Of a stretch of 64,000 nucleotides of DNA, positions 46,106 through 56,650 are shown piece after piece. Source of the DNA: Homalodisca vitripennis (lineage: Eukaryota; Arthropoda; Insecta; Hemiptera; Cicadellidae); the NCBI RefSeq assembly GCF_021130785.1, contig NC_060207.1, forward strand, positions 7,902,501-7,966,500, written 5' to 3'. Within the stretch, counting starts at the first letter, position 1; every line of letters begins with the position of its first letter. Both the position numbers and the translations under genes were made by a program. A model generated the notes under the pieces. The model saw only the letters and a list, made by a program, of their open reading frames with translations. It searched no databases and was not told where the DNA came from.

Positions 46106-47058
46106 ATTTAAATACAATTTAGATTGTTATGTTGTCTTGATAGAATTTTAGGCAAAACAAGAATTGAAATTGTGAAAAAAAGTGTTATGGAAAGTATCAT
46201 ATTTTCATATTTTACTTCAACTGTTGACCAAATAAAGATCAAGCCATGATTCATATTGCAAAGTTTTAATAATCTGTTCAAAATTAGAGTCAGTAAATTT
46301 TCTTTTAAACTGCAATAGTGTATTAGAAGAATTATTTACTGCAGTTTTAATGGATAGTATTTCAAGCAAACTGACCAATGTTATCGGATAGTTGAGTGTC
46401 AAAACCTGTTATTTTATACATATTTTTATCCAAATTAGTAAAAATATTATCTGTAGCAAATTCTGAAAAGATTCTGTGATATGAGTTGGAAAGTGAACAC
46501 ACCAGTGAACACAATCCATGGTGGTTATAATATGTAATAAGCTATTTATATTTTTGTTATCAACGGCCAGAATATATCTTTAAACTGTTTTTTACAATTC
46601 ATAGAAAAATAATTTAGTATCTGTGTTAATTATTTTTAGTACCTGCTAATTTTTCTTGAGCATTTTTTTGTATTATAGTTATTTTGATTTATTTATTAAA
46701 TTATTCTACCGTTTATACAACTTATACTGATTATATATTTAAGATTTTTCATTAACCTCCTCATGCAATAAAGTCAATAATAAAATCAAAAGTACTTTTA
46801 TGCTCTGTGTTAATGTACAGGGTGCAGATAGTTGCATTAAACATTACTGTATTATTAATTAAATCCATATTGAGCACTAGACACAAACAGGTTGATTCTT
46901 TTGTATATTTTAGTGTAAATATTTGATTTTTGTTGATAATAAGTAATATTTGTCTATAAATCTACAGCAAGGAATGTTAAAAACTTTTCTACCTTTGCAT
47001 ATATAGTAGTATTCATATTAAATTTAAACTTTTAGATGTAATGATTTACTTTTTCCAG
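46106..47058. other. Likely Rubicon intron
   Basis: This AT-rich stretch ends at the acceptor tttttccag. No other exon was found. Confidence 0.4.
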
Positions 47059-47294
47059 AAAACTCATGGTCAGCACCCCCTCGGCTGTGTGATTACACTG
47101 GTTTGTACTACTGTACTTCATGTCACTGGAACAACACGGCAGTGATACCAGCACGTGTATCCAGAAACTGGGACTTCAAGTCTTATCTGGTGTGTCGGGC
47201 CTCGTATCAACTCTTGAGATACACTCGTAACTGGCCAATCGTAACGGTAGAACCAAGACTGTACGGGTTTGTCAAAGAACTTGCTGAAATTAAG
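47059..47294 (+). CDS. RUBCN: Rubicon exon with first zinc-binding part
   Basis: It follows the ttccag acceptor and ends before gtaata. It encodes DYTGLYYCTSCHWNNTAVIP and the NWDFKSYLV segment, with a CysxxCysHis cluster. Confidence 0.85.
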
Positions 47295-49692
47295 GTAATA
47301 TTAACCAGAATGCTTTTTGGGACATCCTGGATATTTGATTATTGAGTTTAGCTCCAGTTCACCTTCCTTTTATTGCAGCGTCTGGTATCTATCTGACACT
47401 GTCCCAGACTTTGTCGACGACTTTCTTTGGATCTCTTCAGACGGACATGACTACAGATTAGAGGAGTCAAGTCTGAGACAATGTCATATGCCAGACACTC
47501 CAATAAACGGAAGGTGAATTGGAGCTAAACTCAACATTCAAATTGAATCAGCCTTTCTTACCTTAGCTACGTTATGTGTAGGATCCTGGGTATGTTGTTA
47601 AATAATTGCTCTGAGCTATAGGCAGAATGCCTGGTTATAAAAACATTCTCTGTAAGGTATCTCTATTAGTAAATGTTTGTTTTTTTTTATGTGTAATCAA
47701 ATAAACAGACAGTGTTGTAAACTTTGTCCAGGCTATTGAAAGGAAGTTTTGTAAAAGCAAGTGATTTCTAATGTATGAATGTGTATCACACATGTGGTTA
47801 AAATTCTCCATATGACGAGGGCTGTTTGATTTTCCATACAATATAAGGTAACATCATGAGTACGTAAGGTAGATGTATACCAGACCACATGTTTTGTGGC
47901 AGGTTGAAATTGTATACAAATTTAAGCCTAAAGTTGATTTCCAATACCAAACAATATGGATTTTTATCATTTATCATAAGGCAGTATGGCAATAGTGTAT
48001 GTGGCATAAACATAAGGCTCTGAAAAATGATGAAGTACATATCATCAGTTAATGAATGAAATTGGGAACGGGAAGAATAAATATAGACTAATTTCAGAGA
48101 CATATCTCTAGGGCTTTATACAAGGCATCTTTTCGTTTTTAAGGTGGAATATTCAACCCTTGGGGTGAGAGTGGTGAAGGGAGAGTTGTAGCCACAAGTA
48201 CTTTAATCCTCTATGCCAGGTCTTCGGTCCTGGACAACTCTCTCTCCTTCATTTGGTTGACACTTCATCATCACGGAGTGATTCAGCCATTTCAGAGTTT
48301 GGTAATGTTGCTCTCCTTTTAAATTCTCATCTGGAAGAAGGTAAACAATTCAGGAATATTAAAACTCGTATATTTTAAGATTATCATTGTTTTGTTTTTC
48401 AGCGTCTTCGAGAACAGCTCTCTTTAATGAAACATTATATTATCCCTTGCCGTATGGCAGAAGGAGAGAGAAAACTCATGGAGAAAACAGTTTAAAGGCT
48501 GGTCTTACTTTTTGGAACATGATAAAGCATTTAGCCTTCATGACCTAATGGAAATACATTCTGGAAAACTGCTGGATGAATTGAAAAATATAGCAAGTAA
48601 ATTCGAAGACCACATCATTAAAAACTGTCAAGTAAGTACAATTTTAACACTTTTCTTGGTATGTTGAACCTATATAAGTTTTCTGTAATTGAGATTTACC
48701 TCTTTGACTAACAGTGCCACTCTATGCAGCAGTACGTCCCAAACTATTATCGTTTATGGCATTTTGGCTCAATAAATTTTTGTACGAAATTTGTTTGCTT
48801 TTTAAGTGCTGACTATATTGTTCTGTAGTGCTACTTGTTTTGTACGAGTTTAACAAGCATATGTTGAAAGTGAATAAGTACAAACATAAAAAATAACAAA
48901 GTACAATATATCATATATCTTTTTTCATGAAAGCTACAGAATAAGAAAATAAAGGTAGTTAACTGATTTTTTCTATTTTTTTAGAAAACAATTGATTTTT
49001 TTACATTTAGTACAGCATAATAGCACTTAAAAACAACTCACTTGATAAAAAATCCAAAATATACCAACACAAAAGTCCTTATTTGTATTTTAAATATTTC
49101 TGATCTGTATAATGATTAAAAAAGCTAAAAATCTTTAATTAATTAGCAACAAAAAAAATACCTTGCTTAAAGAGTGACTCCCATAACAAAACAATGATTC
49201 CAGCTGATGATATGTAAATCTAAAATCATCTGTATTTTAGGGAAAAAAAAGACTGCGTTTATATAAAGTAATAGTGCCGATTTTATAGTTTAGGACTATA
49301 TAAAATACATTGAGAAATATAATCATGGATGTTATGTCATTTACAGTAAACATCGACCTAATATCCGTGACACAATGTCAGCACTTTTAGTGTTAATGTA
49401 AAGCTACTGTCTTTTTTGTCATACAATTACCCATATCCAAATATAATTCAGTTGGAATTGAATTTTCATAATGTAAATGTAATGTTTGTCGTAGCTGTGC
49501 AGTGGGAAAGGATATCGCTGTGAGCTGTGTGATGACAAGGACGATGTGATATTCCCGTTCTTCAGCACAGTGAACGTCTGCTCCGAGTGTTCATGGGTCT
49601 ACCACAAGACTTGCTGGCTCAGATATCTTGTATGTAGGAAGTGCCAACGGAATAAGAAAAAGCAGCTTGAGACAGTACCTCCAGAGTCTTGA
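47059..49692 (+). CDS. RUBCN: Rubicon-like autophagy regulator, C-terminal domain
   Basis: Rubicon binds the Beclin-1/Vps34 complex and Rab7 on late endosomes and restrains autophagosome and endosome maturation. Visible exons are 47059-47294, 48403-48631 and 49495-49692, all with GT-AG sites. They encode the Rubicon homology (zf-RING_9/DUF4206) domain: CDYTGLYYCTSCHWN, then VIPARVSRNWDFKSY, LREQLSLMKHYIIPCRMAE, FSLHDLMEI, and the last exon's zinc ligands CELCDDKDDVIFPF, CSEC and CRKC. The middle exon is 229 bp although both borders are phase 0, and its first frame meets a TAA at 48493. One extra base lies somewhere at 48450-48487; it is either an assembly error or a real lesion. Upstream exons were not located. 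PLEKHM1/DEF8 share this domain, but the segment before the zinc cluster is closest to Rubicon as I remember it. Confidence 0.8.
47342..47534. mobile_element. 193-bp MITE with about 34-bp inverted ends
   Basis: The left end ttgagtttagctccagttca is matched in inverse at the right end, ending gagctaaactcaa, with two mismatches over about 34 bp. It lies in the Rubicon intron, 47 bp after the donor. The right half also contains gtctgagac-type inverted motifs. No coding capacity is present. Confidence 0.75.
48403..48631 (+). CDS. RUBCN: Rubicon exon with apparent +1 frameshift
   Basis: The first 90 bp read RLREQLSLMKHYIIPCRMAE in frame 1; from about 48488 the conserved text QFKGWSYFLEHDKAFSLHDL is in the next frame. 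Splice borders are unambiguous (tttttcag and gtaagt). Confidence 0.75.
48632..49494. other. Rubicon last intron
   Basis: This is intron sequence with no other feature recognised. Confidence 0.5.
49495..49692 (+). CDS. RUBCN: Rubicon terminal exon
   Basis: It encodes LCSGKGYRCELCDDKDDVIF, VCSECSWVYHKTC and CRKCQRNKKKQ, and ends in TGA at 49690. The Cys/His pattern of the final zinc cluster is complete. Confidence 0.85.
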   Translation: MCSGKGYRCELCDDKDDVIFPFFSTVNVCSECSWVYHKTCWLRYLVCRKCQRNKKKQLETVPPES

Positions 49693-49861
49693 ACAGTATT
49701 TATATCAAAGACAAGAAGAATATAATACACGCAATTTCATATCAAATATATTGTATTTTTATTTTAAATATATTTTATTATTGAACGTTAAAGGTATTTC
49801 TGTTTCTTCCTATTGTGAATTTTCGTTTGGAATTTGAACGTTGTCGTAACACATGGCAAGT

Positions 49862-49867
49862 AATAAA
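49862..49867 (+). promoter_or_regulatory. Rubicon polyadenylation signal
   Basis: AATAAA lies 170 bp after the stop codon. The neighbouring CFAP90 gene ends from the other side about 300 bp later. Confidence 0.65.
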
Positions 49868-50167
49868 AGTACTCCATTTTCCAATGTAAATTTGTATTTT
49901 GTGGAGTCACCTAAAGATAAAATCTTTTATTTTGAAATACACATTTAAATTAGAATATTTTGTACCTTTATTAGTTGCATTAAATTTAAATATTTTTCCA
50001 ATTGCTCCAAGAATCTTCTTGCTCTAAACACGTTGTACTAACAACACTGCAGCCCTCATCCGTCACGTGCTGCAATCTTGCTGCAGATCTTTGAAACTGT
50101 ATAATTTAAGTGGTGGTGGTTTGAAGTCAAGGTAGTAGGAGAAGCAAAATTAGATACAAACAAAAAT

Positions 50168-50173
50168 TTTATT
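50168..50173 (-). promoter_or_regulatory. CFAP90 polyadenylation signal
   Basis: AATAAA on the minus strand lies about 20 bp past the CFAP90 stop. Confidence 0.6.
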
Positions 50174-50192
50174 TAATTGTATTTTAACAAAA

Positions 50193-50381
50193 TTACATTT
50201 CACAGTTGGTGCTTTGGTCCTTCGGTAAACCATGGGAAGGTTTCATGTTGACACTATTAACTCTGTAGAACTCTCTTGTAGACTGGAATCGCTTGTTCAC
50301 AAACAATGACTTTCCCTCCAGGTTAGTCCTTCTGTGTCCATATATTGAAGATGTAAGCACTGGTACTATTCGTTCTTCTTC
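50193..50381 (-). CDS. CFAP90: CFAP90 terminal exon
   Basis: It has acceptor tttccag and 62 codons plus TAA. It contains the family signature LTSSIYG near its start. Confidence 0.82.
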   Translation of the reverse strand, partial: EEERIVPVLTSSIYGHRRTNLEGKSLFVNKRFQSTREFYRVNSVNMKPSHGLPKDQSTNCEM

Positions 50382-52016
50382 CTGGAAACTTACTTTAGTT
50401 TTTTAGATATCCCATCATGGGTGTATATAAGGAGGGGGATGAAGCCCCTCTCAGAATTTTGAAAGAAAAACATTAAAATTACACCAAGTAGTTTGTCTAA
50501 ATTTAGAACTCACTTGTGAGGTCTTAAAGCTAAAAAAATTTCCCAAGGGAAGATTCCTGAGTCCCTATTTTTGGAGGATCTTTTTATTCATCCTGAACCA
50601 CCCACTGTGTTAGCCCCCCCCCTCTCAAATTATTCTCACTATTGCACAATGAGATCATTGTACATAAATTAGAACAAATATTTAGTGTTCTATAATTTTG
50701 GTTTATAGTTACTTTTCCAGCCTTATTGTCATAATTATTCTAGAGGACAATTTTAAATTTTCAAAATTTTTTAAAATATCTACATAAGGCCTTCAGCAGG
50801 ATTTTTTTGTACTACAACTTTCATATACTTCTCTAGTACATCTGCAAAGAGAATACAATTTTAAATACAGACTGTGATGGTTGAATGTAATAGATTTTGA
50901 TGTAACTAAATGACAATTCCTTTAGTGATGTAGGACTGTCTGTTTTTCCAAATTTTGTTGTGCCTTTTTGACGTGACAACGTCTTAAATTAGGTTGCGGC
51001 TCGGAGTCACTCATTGAAAAAGTGTAACGCCCCGGTAACGTTACGATGCCCGTCCAGTGGGTCCGCCGCACGGGATAAAGCAGATAACTGTGGGTCCGCC
51101 GCACGGGAATAAAGCAGATAACTGTGGGTCCGCCGCACGGGATAAAGCAGATAACTATGTTTATTCGTGAAAATTGTGGAGTGCTTAGATTCGTCATTTA
51201 CAACAACTACAACAATAAAGGTAAATAATTGTACACTGATATTTCATTATCGTAAACTATGATTGATTGATTAATTGTTAGATTGACACAAAAGTTGAGA
51301 AACTGAGTTTATAGGTTATGTCATACTATTGACAAATGTTGATAGTGTTAAGTAAATTATTAGTTTAAATTACTCTGCAATCAATCGTAATTCAGTCGAT
51401 TGAGAAGAAACAGCGCGTATTGCTAGTCAAACATTTAAAATAACAAATTATAACCTCTAACCTGTCATAACAGTGCGACCAAACAAACGAACTAAACCGA
51501 CCAATCACCACGCGCGGAGTTAGAATTTAACTGTGTTTAGCAAGAATTTCAAATTCCAATTTTAGTAAATGTTTTATTCAACTTTACCATTTACAATAAC
51601 AAATTTTTAATTAATTTCAAATTATGTACAATGTTTTAGTAAACAAAATATATTTCTATAGTTAAAATTTGTGCAATTCTTATTTTCATTCAATTCCTTG
51701 TTTCCTATTGTGCAATTTAATAATATTCATATCAATAAATATTCTACCGAGAAAAAGACGTTGTCACGTAAAATCTTCGCCCGTAAAACCGACTTTACAG
51801 GCAACCATAATTTTTTTTTAATTAAGGGTTTAACCAAGCTAAATATATAACCTCATTGTGTATGCCATCTTGAAAAATCTTTGGATTACTGCGGTCAGAG
51901 CGCCACATCTTCTGATCCCATCCATGTTCAAAGTGAAAGAGAATGTCATACTGGCTTTTCTTAATTTCCTTCTTGGGCCTATTGAAGTATGTTATCTTTT
52001 CATTCTCTGGTATGTC
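50193..52016 (-). CDS. CFAP90: CFAP90 homologue (C5orf49), two clear exons
   Basis: CFAP90 is a microtubule inner protein of motile ciliary and flagellar axonemes; in insects such genes are usually expressed in sperm and chordotonal neurons. Exon 51852-52016 encodes ITYFNRPKKEIKKSQYDILF and then HGWDQKMWRSDR, matching the YYYRPA and YDQKLHRDDR segments of the human protein. Exon 50193-50381 encodes EEERIVPVLTSSIYGHR and REFYRVNSVN, matching LTSSVYGKR and ADFYRKND. Both splice junctions are phase 0, and the joined border ending HNE then EEE agrees with the human VNEEE. The stop is TAA at 50193-50195. The first exon is uncertain (see 52960-53211). The gene is tail-to-tail with Rubicon. Confidence 0.82.
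50940..51780. mobile_element. Candidate element: 18-bp inverted ends around a GC-rich minisatellite
   Basis: The motif tgacgtgacaacgtctt near 50969 is matched by its inverse aagacgttgtcacgtaaaa near 51757, about 790 bp apart. Near the left end, a 33-34 bp GC-rich unit (gtgggtccgccgcacgggat...) is repeated three times at 51057, 51090 and 51124. The interior also has a gcgaccaaacaaacgaact region. No ORF is present. It lies inside the CFAP90 intron. Confidence 0.55.
51057..51157. repeat. 33-bp GC-rich minisatellite, three copies
   Basis: Three copies of a unit beginning gtgggtccgccgcacggga and ending gataact lie at 51057, 51090 and 51124; the middle copy has one extra A. Confidence 0.9.
51852..52016 (-). 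CDS. CFAP90: CFAP90 internal exon
   Basis: This 165-bp, 55-codon exon lies between atttttag and gttata. It carries the DQKxxRxDR motif. Confidence 0.82.
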
Positions 52017-52679
52017 CTAAAAATAAGATACACAAAACAAATATATTGTAACAATTTGAAGAAAATAAGTTAAAAGATATAACTTATATTTTAATGCAAG
52101 ATGTGCTGTTTTCAAAATCACACAAAAATGGTAGAGCTAATCATAACAGATGGCTTCACAATATTTATTTCTCTTTCTCTCGTTATTATGGTCTGTGTGC
52201 TTAACAATTTAATTATAACCGTTAACAATTATGCTTTTACATAAATGGAAGAATTGAAGTAGAGAAACTTCTTCTACAACCTTAGTGTAATGTCTAAATG
52301 TTAAGCCTGAATTTCCATGTCCTAATTATCTTGATGAACCTGTATCCTTGCCCCACCTTGTTTTAAGAGCTTTACTGAGCAACTCCAAAATGATCCCTTT
52401 AAAATATCCCTTGTCTGATGTGTTGACAGTGGCAGACATCATAGTACGTTTAGTGTAGTATTACACTACTAAGATCACTCAATATGTAGCCGCACTGAAT
52501 GTGTTATCTACATTTATTATAGAAAGAAGTTAAAGTAGTATAGTAGTTTTAACAAGTTGACCATAGCAGACATCGTAGTATGGTGTTAAGACTACTTAAG
52601 ACTGTTATGACTCTATTATGAGTGCCAATGTCCGGTCAGGTGATAAAATTACCCAATGTTACAGCAATAATATTTTGTT

Positions 52680-52782
52680 TAGGAAACAGGATTTTTCCGG
52701 ACATTTGCCATCGTTCAGTAACACTACTGATTTTTTGTTTCACTGAACGATGGCAAAATGTCCGGAAAAATCCTGTTTCCTT
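52680..52782. repeat. Long hairpin, 39-bp arms and 22-nt loop
   Basis: The left arm 52681-52719 (aggaaacaggatttttccgg and onward) pairs with the right arm 52742-52781 with a single one-base bulge. The loop is 52720-52741. No flanking duplication was identified. Confidence 0.92.
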
Positions 52783-52959
52783 CACAATCCTTCCATTGTC
52801 AAAAATAAACTTCAAAGAATATTTTAATAATCAGATCAGAAGCAGTCTCTGTTATGCACTGGAAGATTGGAAGTCTATTACGGATTCAGCCAATAGTCCT
52901 CAAGAAAGGTTTGTGGTCAATAAAAATAAAAGTAGTATGCTCAAAATAATACATATTAC

Positions 52960-53211
52960 CACTAAAACTAAATTTTTATCCTTCTCCAGTTTTTGCCATG
53001 TATACTGCCTTGCTTGTATGTACTGTTGGGGAGTGAACCATGCTTTAGGCATTTTCAACAAGAATTTCTCTAAATATTTCAGTGGATAGAATGCAATGTT
53101 GCTGAATACAATAAATAATTTAGTATAATCTGTTTTGCATCCATGGTAATGAGTTTCTAAGAAAATAATATTAGAAGACAACTTCACTACTGTGGGTTTA
53201 TATTTGCTCAT
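52960..53211 (-). CDS. Candidate upstream exon of the CFAP90 gene, uncertain
   Basis: An 84-codon open frame begins at an ATG (MSKYKPTVVK...) and ends at a plausible donor (gtg before gtaatatg) in phase 0. That is compatible with the next exon at 52016. Its content, for example MPKAWFTPQQYIQARQYTWQ, looks like real protein. I cannot match it to the N-terminus of CFAP90, so it may belong to another gene or a repeat. Confidence 0.25.
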
Positions 53212-53283
53212 CTAAATTTGTTTTACTGAGCCTGAAGCAGTAGTGTGTATAAATCACAGTTAACTTTAACAGAATACTAAAAG

Positions 53284-54153
53284 GTTTGTCCGAAAAGAAT
53301 CTGACCTCCCTTTATTGGCCGAATATTACGTGACCGACCCATCTCAGATAAGTTACAGGGATGGAGGGGGAGAATCCTTTTGAGACTACTTCCAGGAATT
53401 CACTGTCCTCTACCCAGTCAGTAAGTAAGATCGCTTTACTTTGTATTTTCTACATTGTAAATGTGTTGCATTTCATTATGACTGAACCTCTTGAGCATAA
53501 ACTTTTGCCAGAAACTTGACCATTCTTCTTAAGAGGTAACCTCTATGATACAAAACCTTTTTGTGATGAGTTTATACTTAGATAAAGGAATGATTTACGC
53601 GATTCAAAGACGACTGTATTTGAGTGGAAGATCTGGCAGGTCTATAACTGCAGACACTGAAATTGTTTCATAAAATACATTCGTCGATTGACTGTACGCA
53701 CAGTAGTTAGAAGATCATAACATGTCAAAAACCAGTAGTTCCTAAAATTTCAAACGAAGATTTGAAAATGAACCAAGTATCTGACAATTGCAGGCCTGCC
53801 AGATCGCTGATCACTCCACTGAAATGAGGCCACCTCGAATTGCCTAAACGATTAATGTATCACAATATTATCCATAGCTCATCAAAAACTTTCTTGTTTC
53901 ACAAATATTATCTCTAATGCAGAATGTTACAAATACTGCTCGAGGCTTCGGTCATGAAATGAAATGTCTTTATTAGAGGTGAAGTTAGGACTATAAAGTC
54001 CTCTCTACCACTTAACATCATAATGTAATGACATGAGACAGAGCAATGTGATTTATTGATTGGATGGTCTCCCTCTTCCACCACCATGGCCAGTCTGAGA
54101 GCCAATTATGTAACAATCAATCAATAAAAGGAGGTCAAAATATTTGTGGACAA
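53284..54153 (+). mobile_element. Decayed mariner-like element
   Basis: The left end gtttgtccgaaaagaatctg and the inverted right end (tatttgtggacaaac) match over about 34 bp with a few mismatches. Inside, fragments such as MTEPLEHKLLPET and a TTVFEWK segment recall a mariner N-terminus, but stops abound. A secondary repeat with cctctctaccacttaac (near 54000) seems inserted in its right part. Confidence 0.6.
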
Positions 54154-55149
54154 ACTCGTATTCTGACAAAATCTGGAGGACACACTTTTTTCTTCTGACT
54201 TTACAATTTTAGTTTGTAGAGTGCCCTAAACCTTTTGGAAAACTGCCATACGAATAGGAGGAAACATTCAAACCCGTTACAGGATTTTCTGTTTCATCTA
54301 TAAATATTGATGCTGGGGTAGTCATTGAAGCCACAGTTCTGAACCACAAGTTTGAAGAGTACTGTTTTTCCACATATAAATGTTTTAAATAAGGCTAATT
54401 GTGCAAAGAGTCTAAGGTAGTGGATGTAGGAGTTTGTTGGTGACACAACTCATGTATTGCTTAAAGTGGTTTAGTCTGCCATCAAGAACCTAAAACCTTG
54501 CAGTTTGTAGGGCTGATGCTATGTCTATGTTAATTAATTATCAAATGTATTTTCGAAATCATTGCTCCTATATTATGAGAATTGTTCAGACAGTTCACTG
54601 ATATGACATTTTCCATCCATCTATAATGGAATAACAGTAATCTTGCAGATTCCATAACATAATTCCCAAACTAATTTTATAACAACTTGTAAGTGTAATA
54701 AAGATACTCTAAATTGTTTGCATGGTCTTTATAAGCAAAAATTGCTATCTTATCTCTACACCAACATGACTTTATGAGTGTTTTTCTATTGCTAAAAAAC
54801 TGACTGTTTTTAGCTGTTGGTAAGCCTGTAGTAATATGCCACGGTCAGTTTGATATTATCTACATTAGCTTCCAAATTTTATGTACACATTTTGACAAGC
54901 TTTAACACAATCTCTTTTTAAGAAAGCTTTAGGATTTTGTCATATCATTATTTGCTGATTAACCCTTCAGAAGAAACATTTAGATATGTATTGAAGTATA
55001 TTCTGAGTTTCTTTGTTGATTCAAGATTAACTTAAAACTCCATTTAGGGACCTCTGTTTTCTTGTTATTTAACAGTGATGTAATCATTCTGAACTGCAAC
55101 ATATAGCTTTGTGTTCATGGTATCAAACTTCTGCAGCCAATGTAACTTG
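54154..55149. other. Non-coding stretch
   Basis: This is probably old repeat sequence. No gene or element end was recognised. Confidence 0.35.
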
Positions 55150-55520
55150 GTATTTTTTTTTATATAGTGTGAGTCTGTATTGGAAAGTCACAAAACGAGA
55201 TGCGTGGTTGGTGTGGAAGTCTGCGAGGATGGTCTTGCTTACCAGCATTCAGAATAGTGAGAATTCGTAGGTGAATATGAACAGGACAGGACCAAGAAGT
55301 TATCCCTATGGAACTCCTCCATTAATTCCTTTTGAACTAGATTACACATTCTGCCATGTTTTGTTTGCCGAGTATCTTAAGTCTACTTACTACTTGGCTA
55401 CGTTCGTTTAGGTAAAACCTGTAGCTGTTCCCATTATGCCCAGTGCTTCAAATTTTGAAAGATTAAGATTATGTTCAAGAGAATCAAAAGCTTTACTAAA
55501 ATCTAATAATACTGGGTGTT
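55150..55520 (-). pseudogene. LINE reverse transcriptase fragment
   Basis: Minus-strand translation gives the RT core in order: LLDFSKAFDSLEHNL (near 55490), then a GGVP-x-G-x-LLGPVLFIF segment (near 55310). Several stops interrupt it. The YADD box is not retained. Confidence 0.75.
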
Positions 55521-55753
55521 TATAAAAGAATATCGGGTAATTCATACATCAAATCAAAGAGCAACCGAAACAGTTGTGTTTGTTGTCACCTGTGTGGATG
55601 TGGACGCAATGTTTCCTTTGCCATCCCTTAGAAAGCACTAATAACAAATAGCAACTTGTGAACAGAAGGCTTTTTGTGTTCTGAATTTTGCAAAGGCAGA
55701 CTCAAACACAGACTCCGACTGTTAATTTTTTAAATCCATGCTAACAACAAATG

Positions 55754-55754
55754 C

Positions 55755-55825
<71 letters not shown>
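55754..55825. repeat. (TA)n microsatellite
   Basis: A pure TA run produces spurious Ile-Tyr open frames on both strands. Confidence 0.95.
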
Positions 55826-55827
<2 letters not shown>

Positions 55828-55987
55828 TATAGGTCTTCTAATCTTTTCAACATAAAAATAAATATACAAGATTTAGTTGTGATATCAAATGTTACCAACA
55901 CTAGTAGTAGCTTTTTGGGAATTTTGTATTTACCTTGTGAACTTGAGGGTTCACTCAATAAGACTTGTCCTCTAGAGTTCTGCATTA

Positions 55988-56635
55988 CAGTAAAACCCTT
56001 ATTATTGGAAACGACTTGAGAAATAGTGAAATATAGCCTTGAATCAAGAAGGTTCAGAATGAACAAGTAATTTGGGCAAGTGGCAACCCCAATATTATAT
56101 TGACTTCACTCAAATAATTTATTGCGGAGATGTCAAAGGAGACCAACACCTCAACTGTCAGACCAATTTTCACAAAAAGCAATAAAACTCCTCCTAAATA
56201 CCATCCCAGCTTTCACTATCTATACATCCAGTCACAATTTTACTGTTCATAGAGGAGTAGCAATCCTTCCATCCCTACATTCCCCCACACTGAAGTCATC
56301 AACCCCTCCACATCTTATCTTGGAGTGTCAGTGGCACAATCATCAACCCTGATAGCAGTAATTTATATTCCCATTATCACTCAGTGCTTTCCTTGCAGTG
56401 GCAAGTTCAGTGTCATTACTGTTGCCTCTGATTATTTCAAGAACTAATAAGTTAATTAGTTAATGTTCTGTAAAATATTGTTCTTGTTCTGTACATATAA
56501 TAAAATAATACAGTGATGTTATAATTTGAGTACATTTCCCAGAAGTCCATATTTAGATAATCTCGTATTATTGGAAAATTTGGTTATTCAAAACATGTTC
56601 AGCTCCTATTATTTCCAATAATCGAGCTTTTACTG
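55988..56635. mobile_element. Pogo/Tigger-like non-autonomous element
   Basis: The left end CAGTAAAACCCTTATTATTG follows TA. The right end (caataatcgagcttttactg) is its imperfect inverse at 56616-56635, followed by TG where TA is expected. CAGT ends with TTATTGGAAA subterminal motifs suggest the pogo/Tigger group. No ORF of transposase type remains in the 648 bp. Confidence 0.6.
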
Positions 56636-56650
56636 TGTCATGATCTAACT

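Noticed and set aside
45819..47294. PHD segment as first exon of Rubicon
   Set aside because: Rubicon proteins do not carry such a PHD finger upstream, there is no donor site, and the module resembles retroelement ORF1 proteins.
52622..53089. 155-codon plus-strand ORF
   Set aside because: It runs through the 39-bp hairpin and is antisense to the minus-strand candidate exon; no domain is visible.
53914..54105. 63-codon minus ORF inside the decayed mariner
   Set aside because: It lies in a common interspersed repeat tail and resembles no protein.
55722..56066. Ile-Tyr repeat open frames on both strands
   Set aside because: They are translations of the (TA)n microsatellite at 55754-55825.
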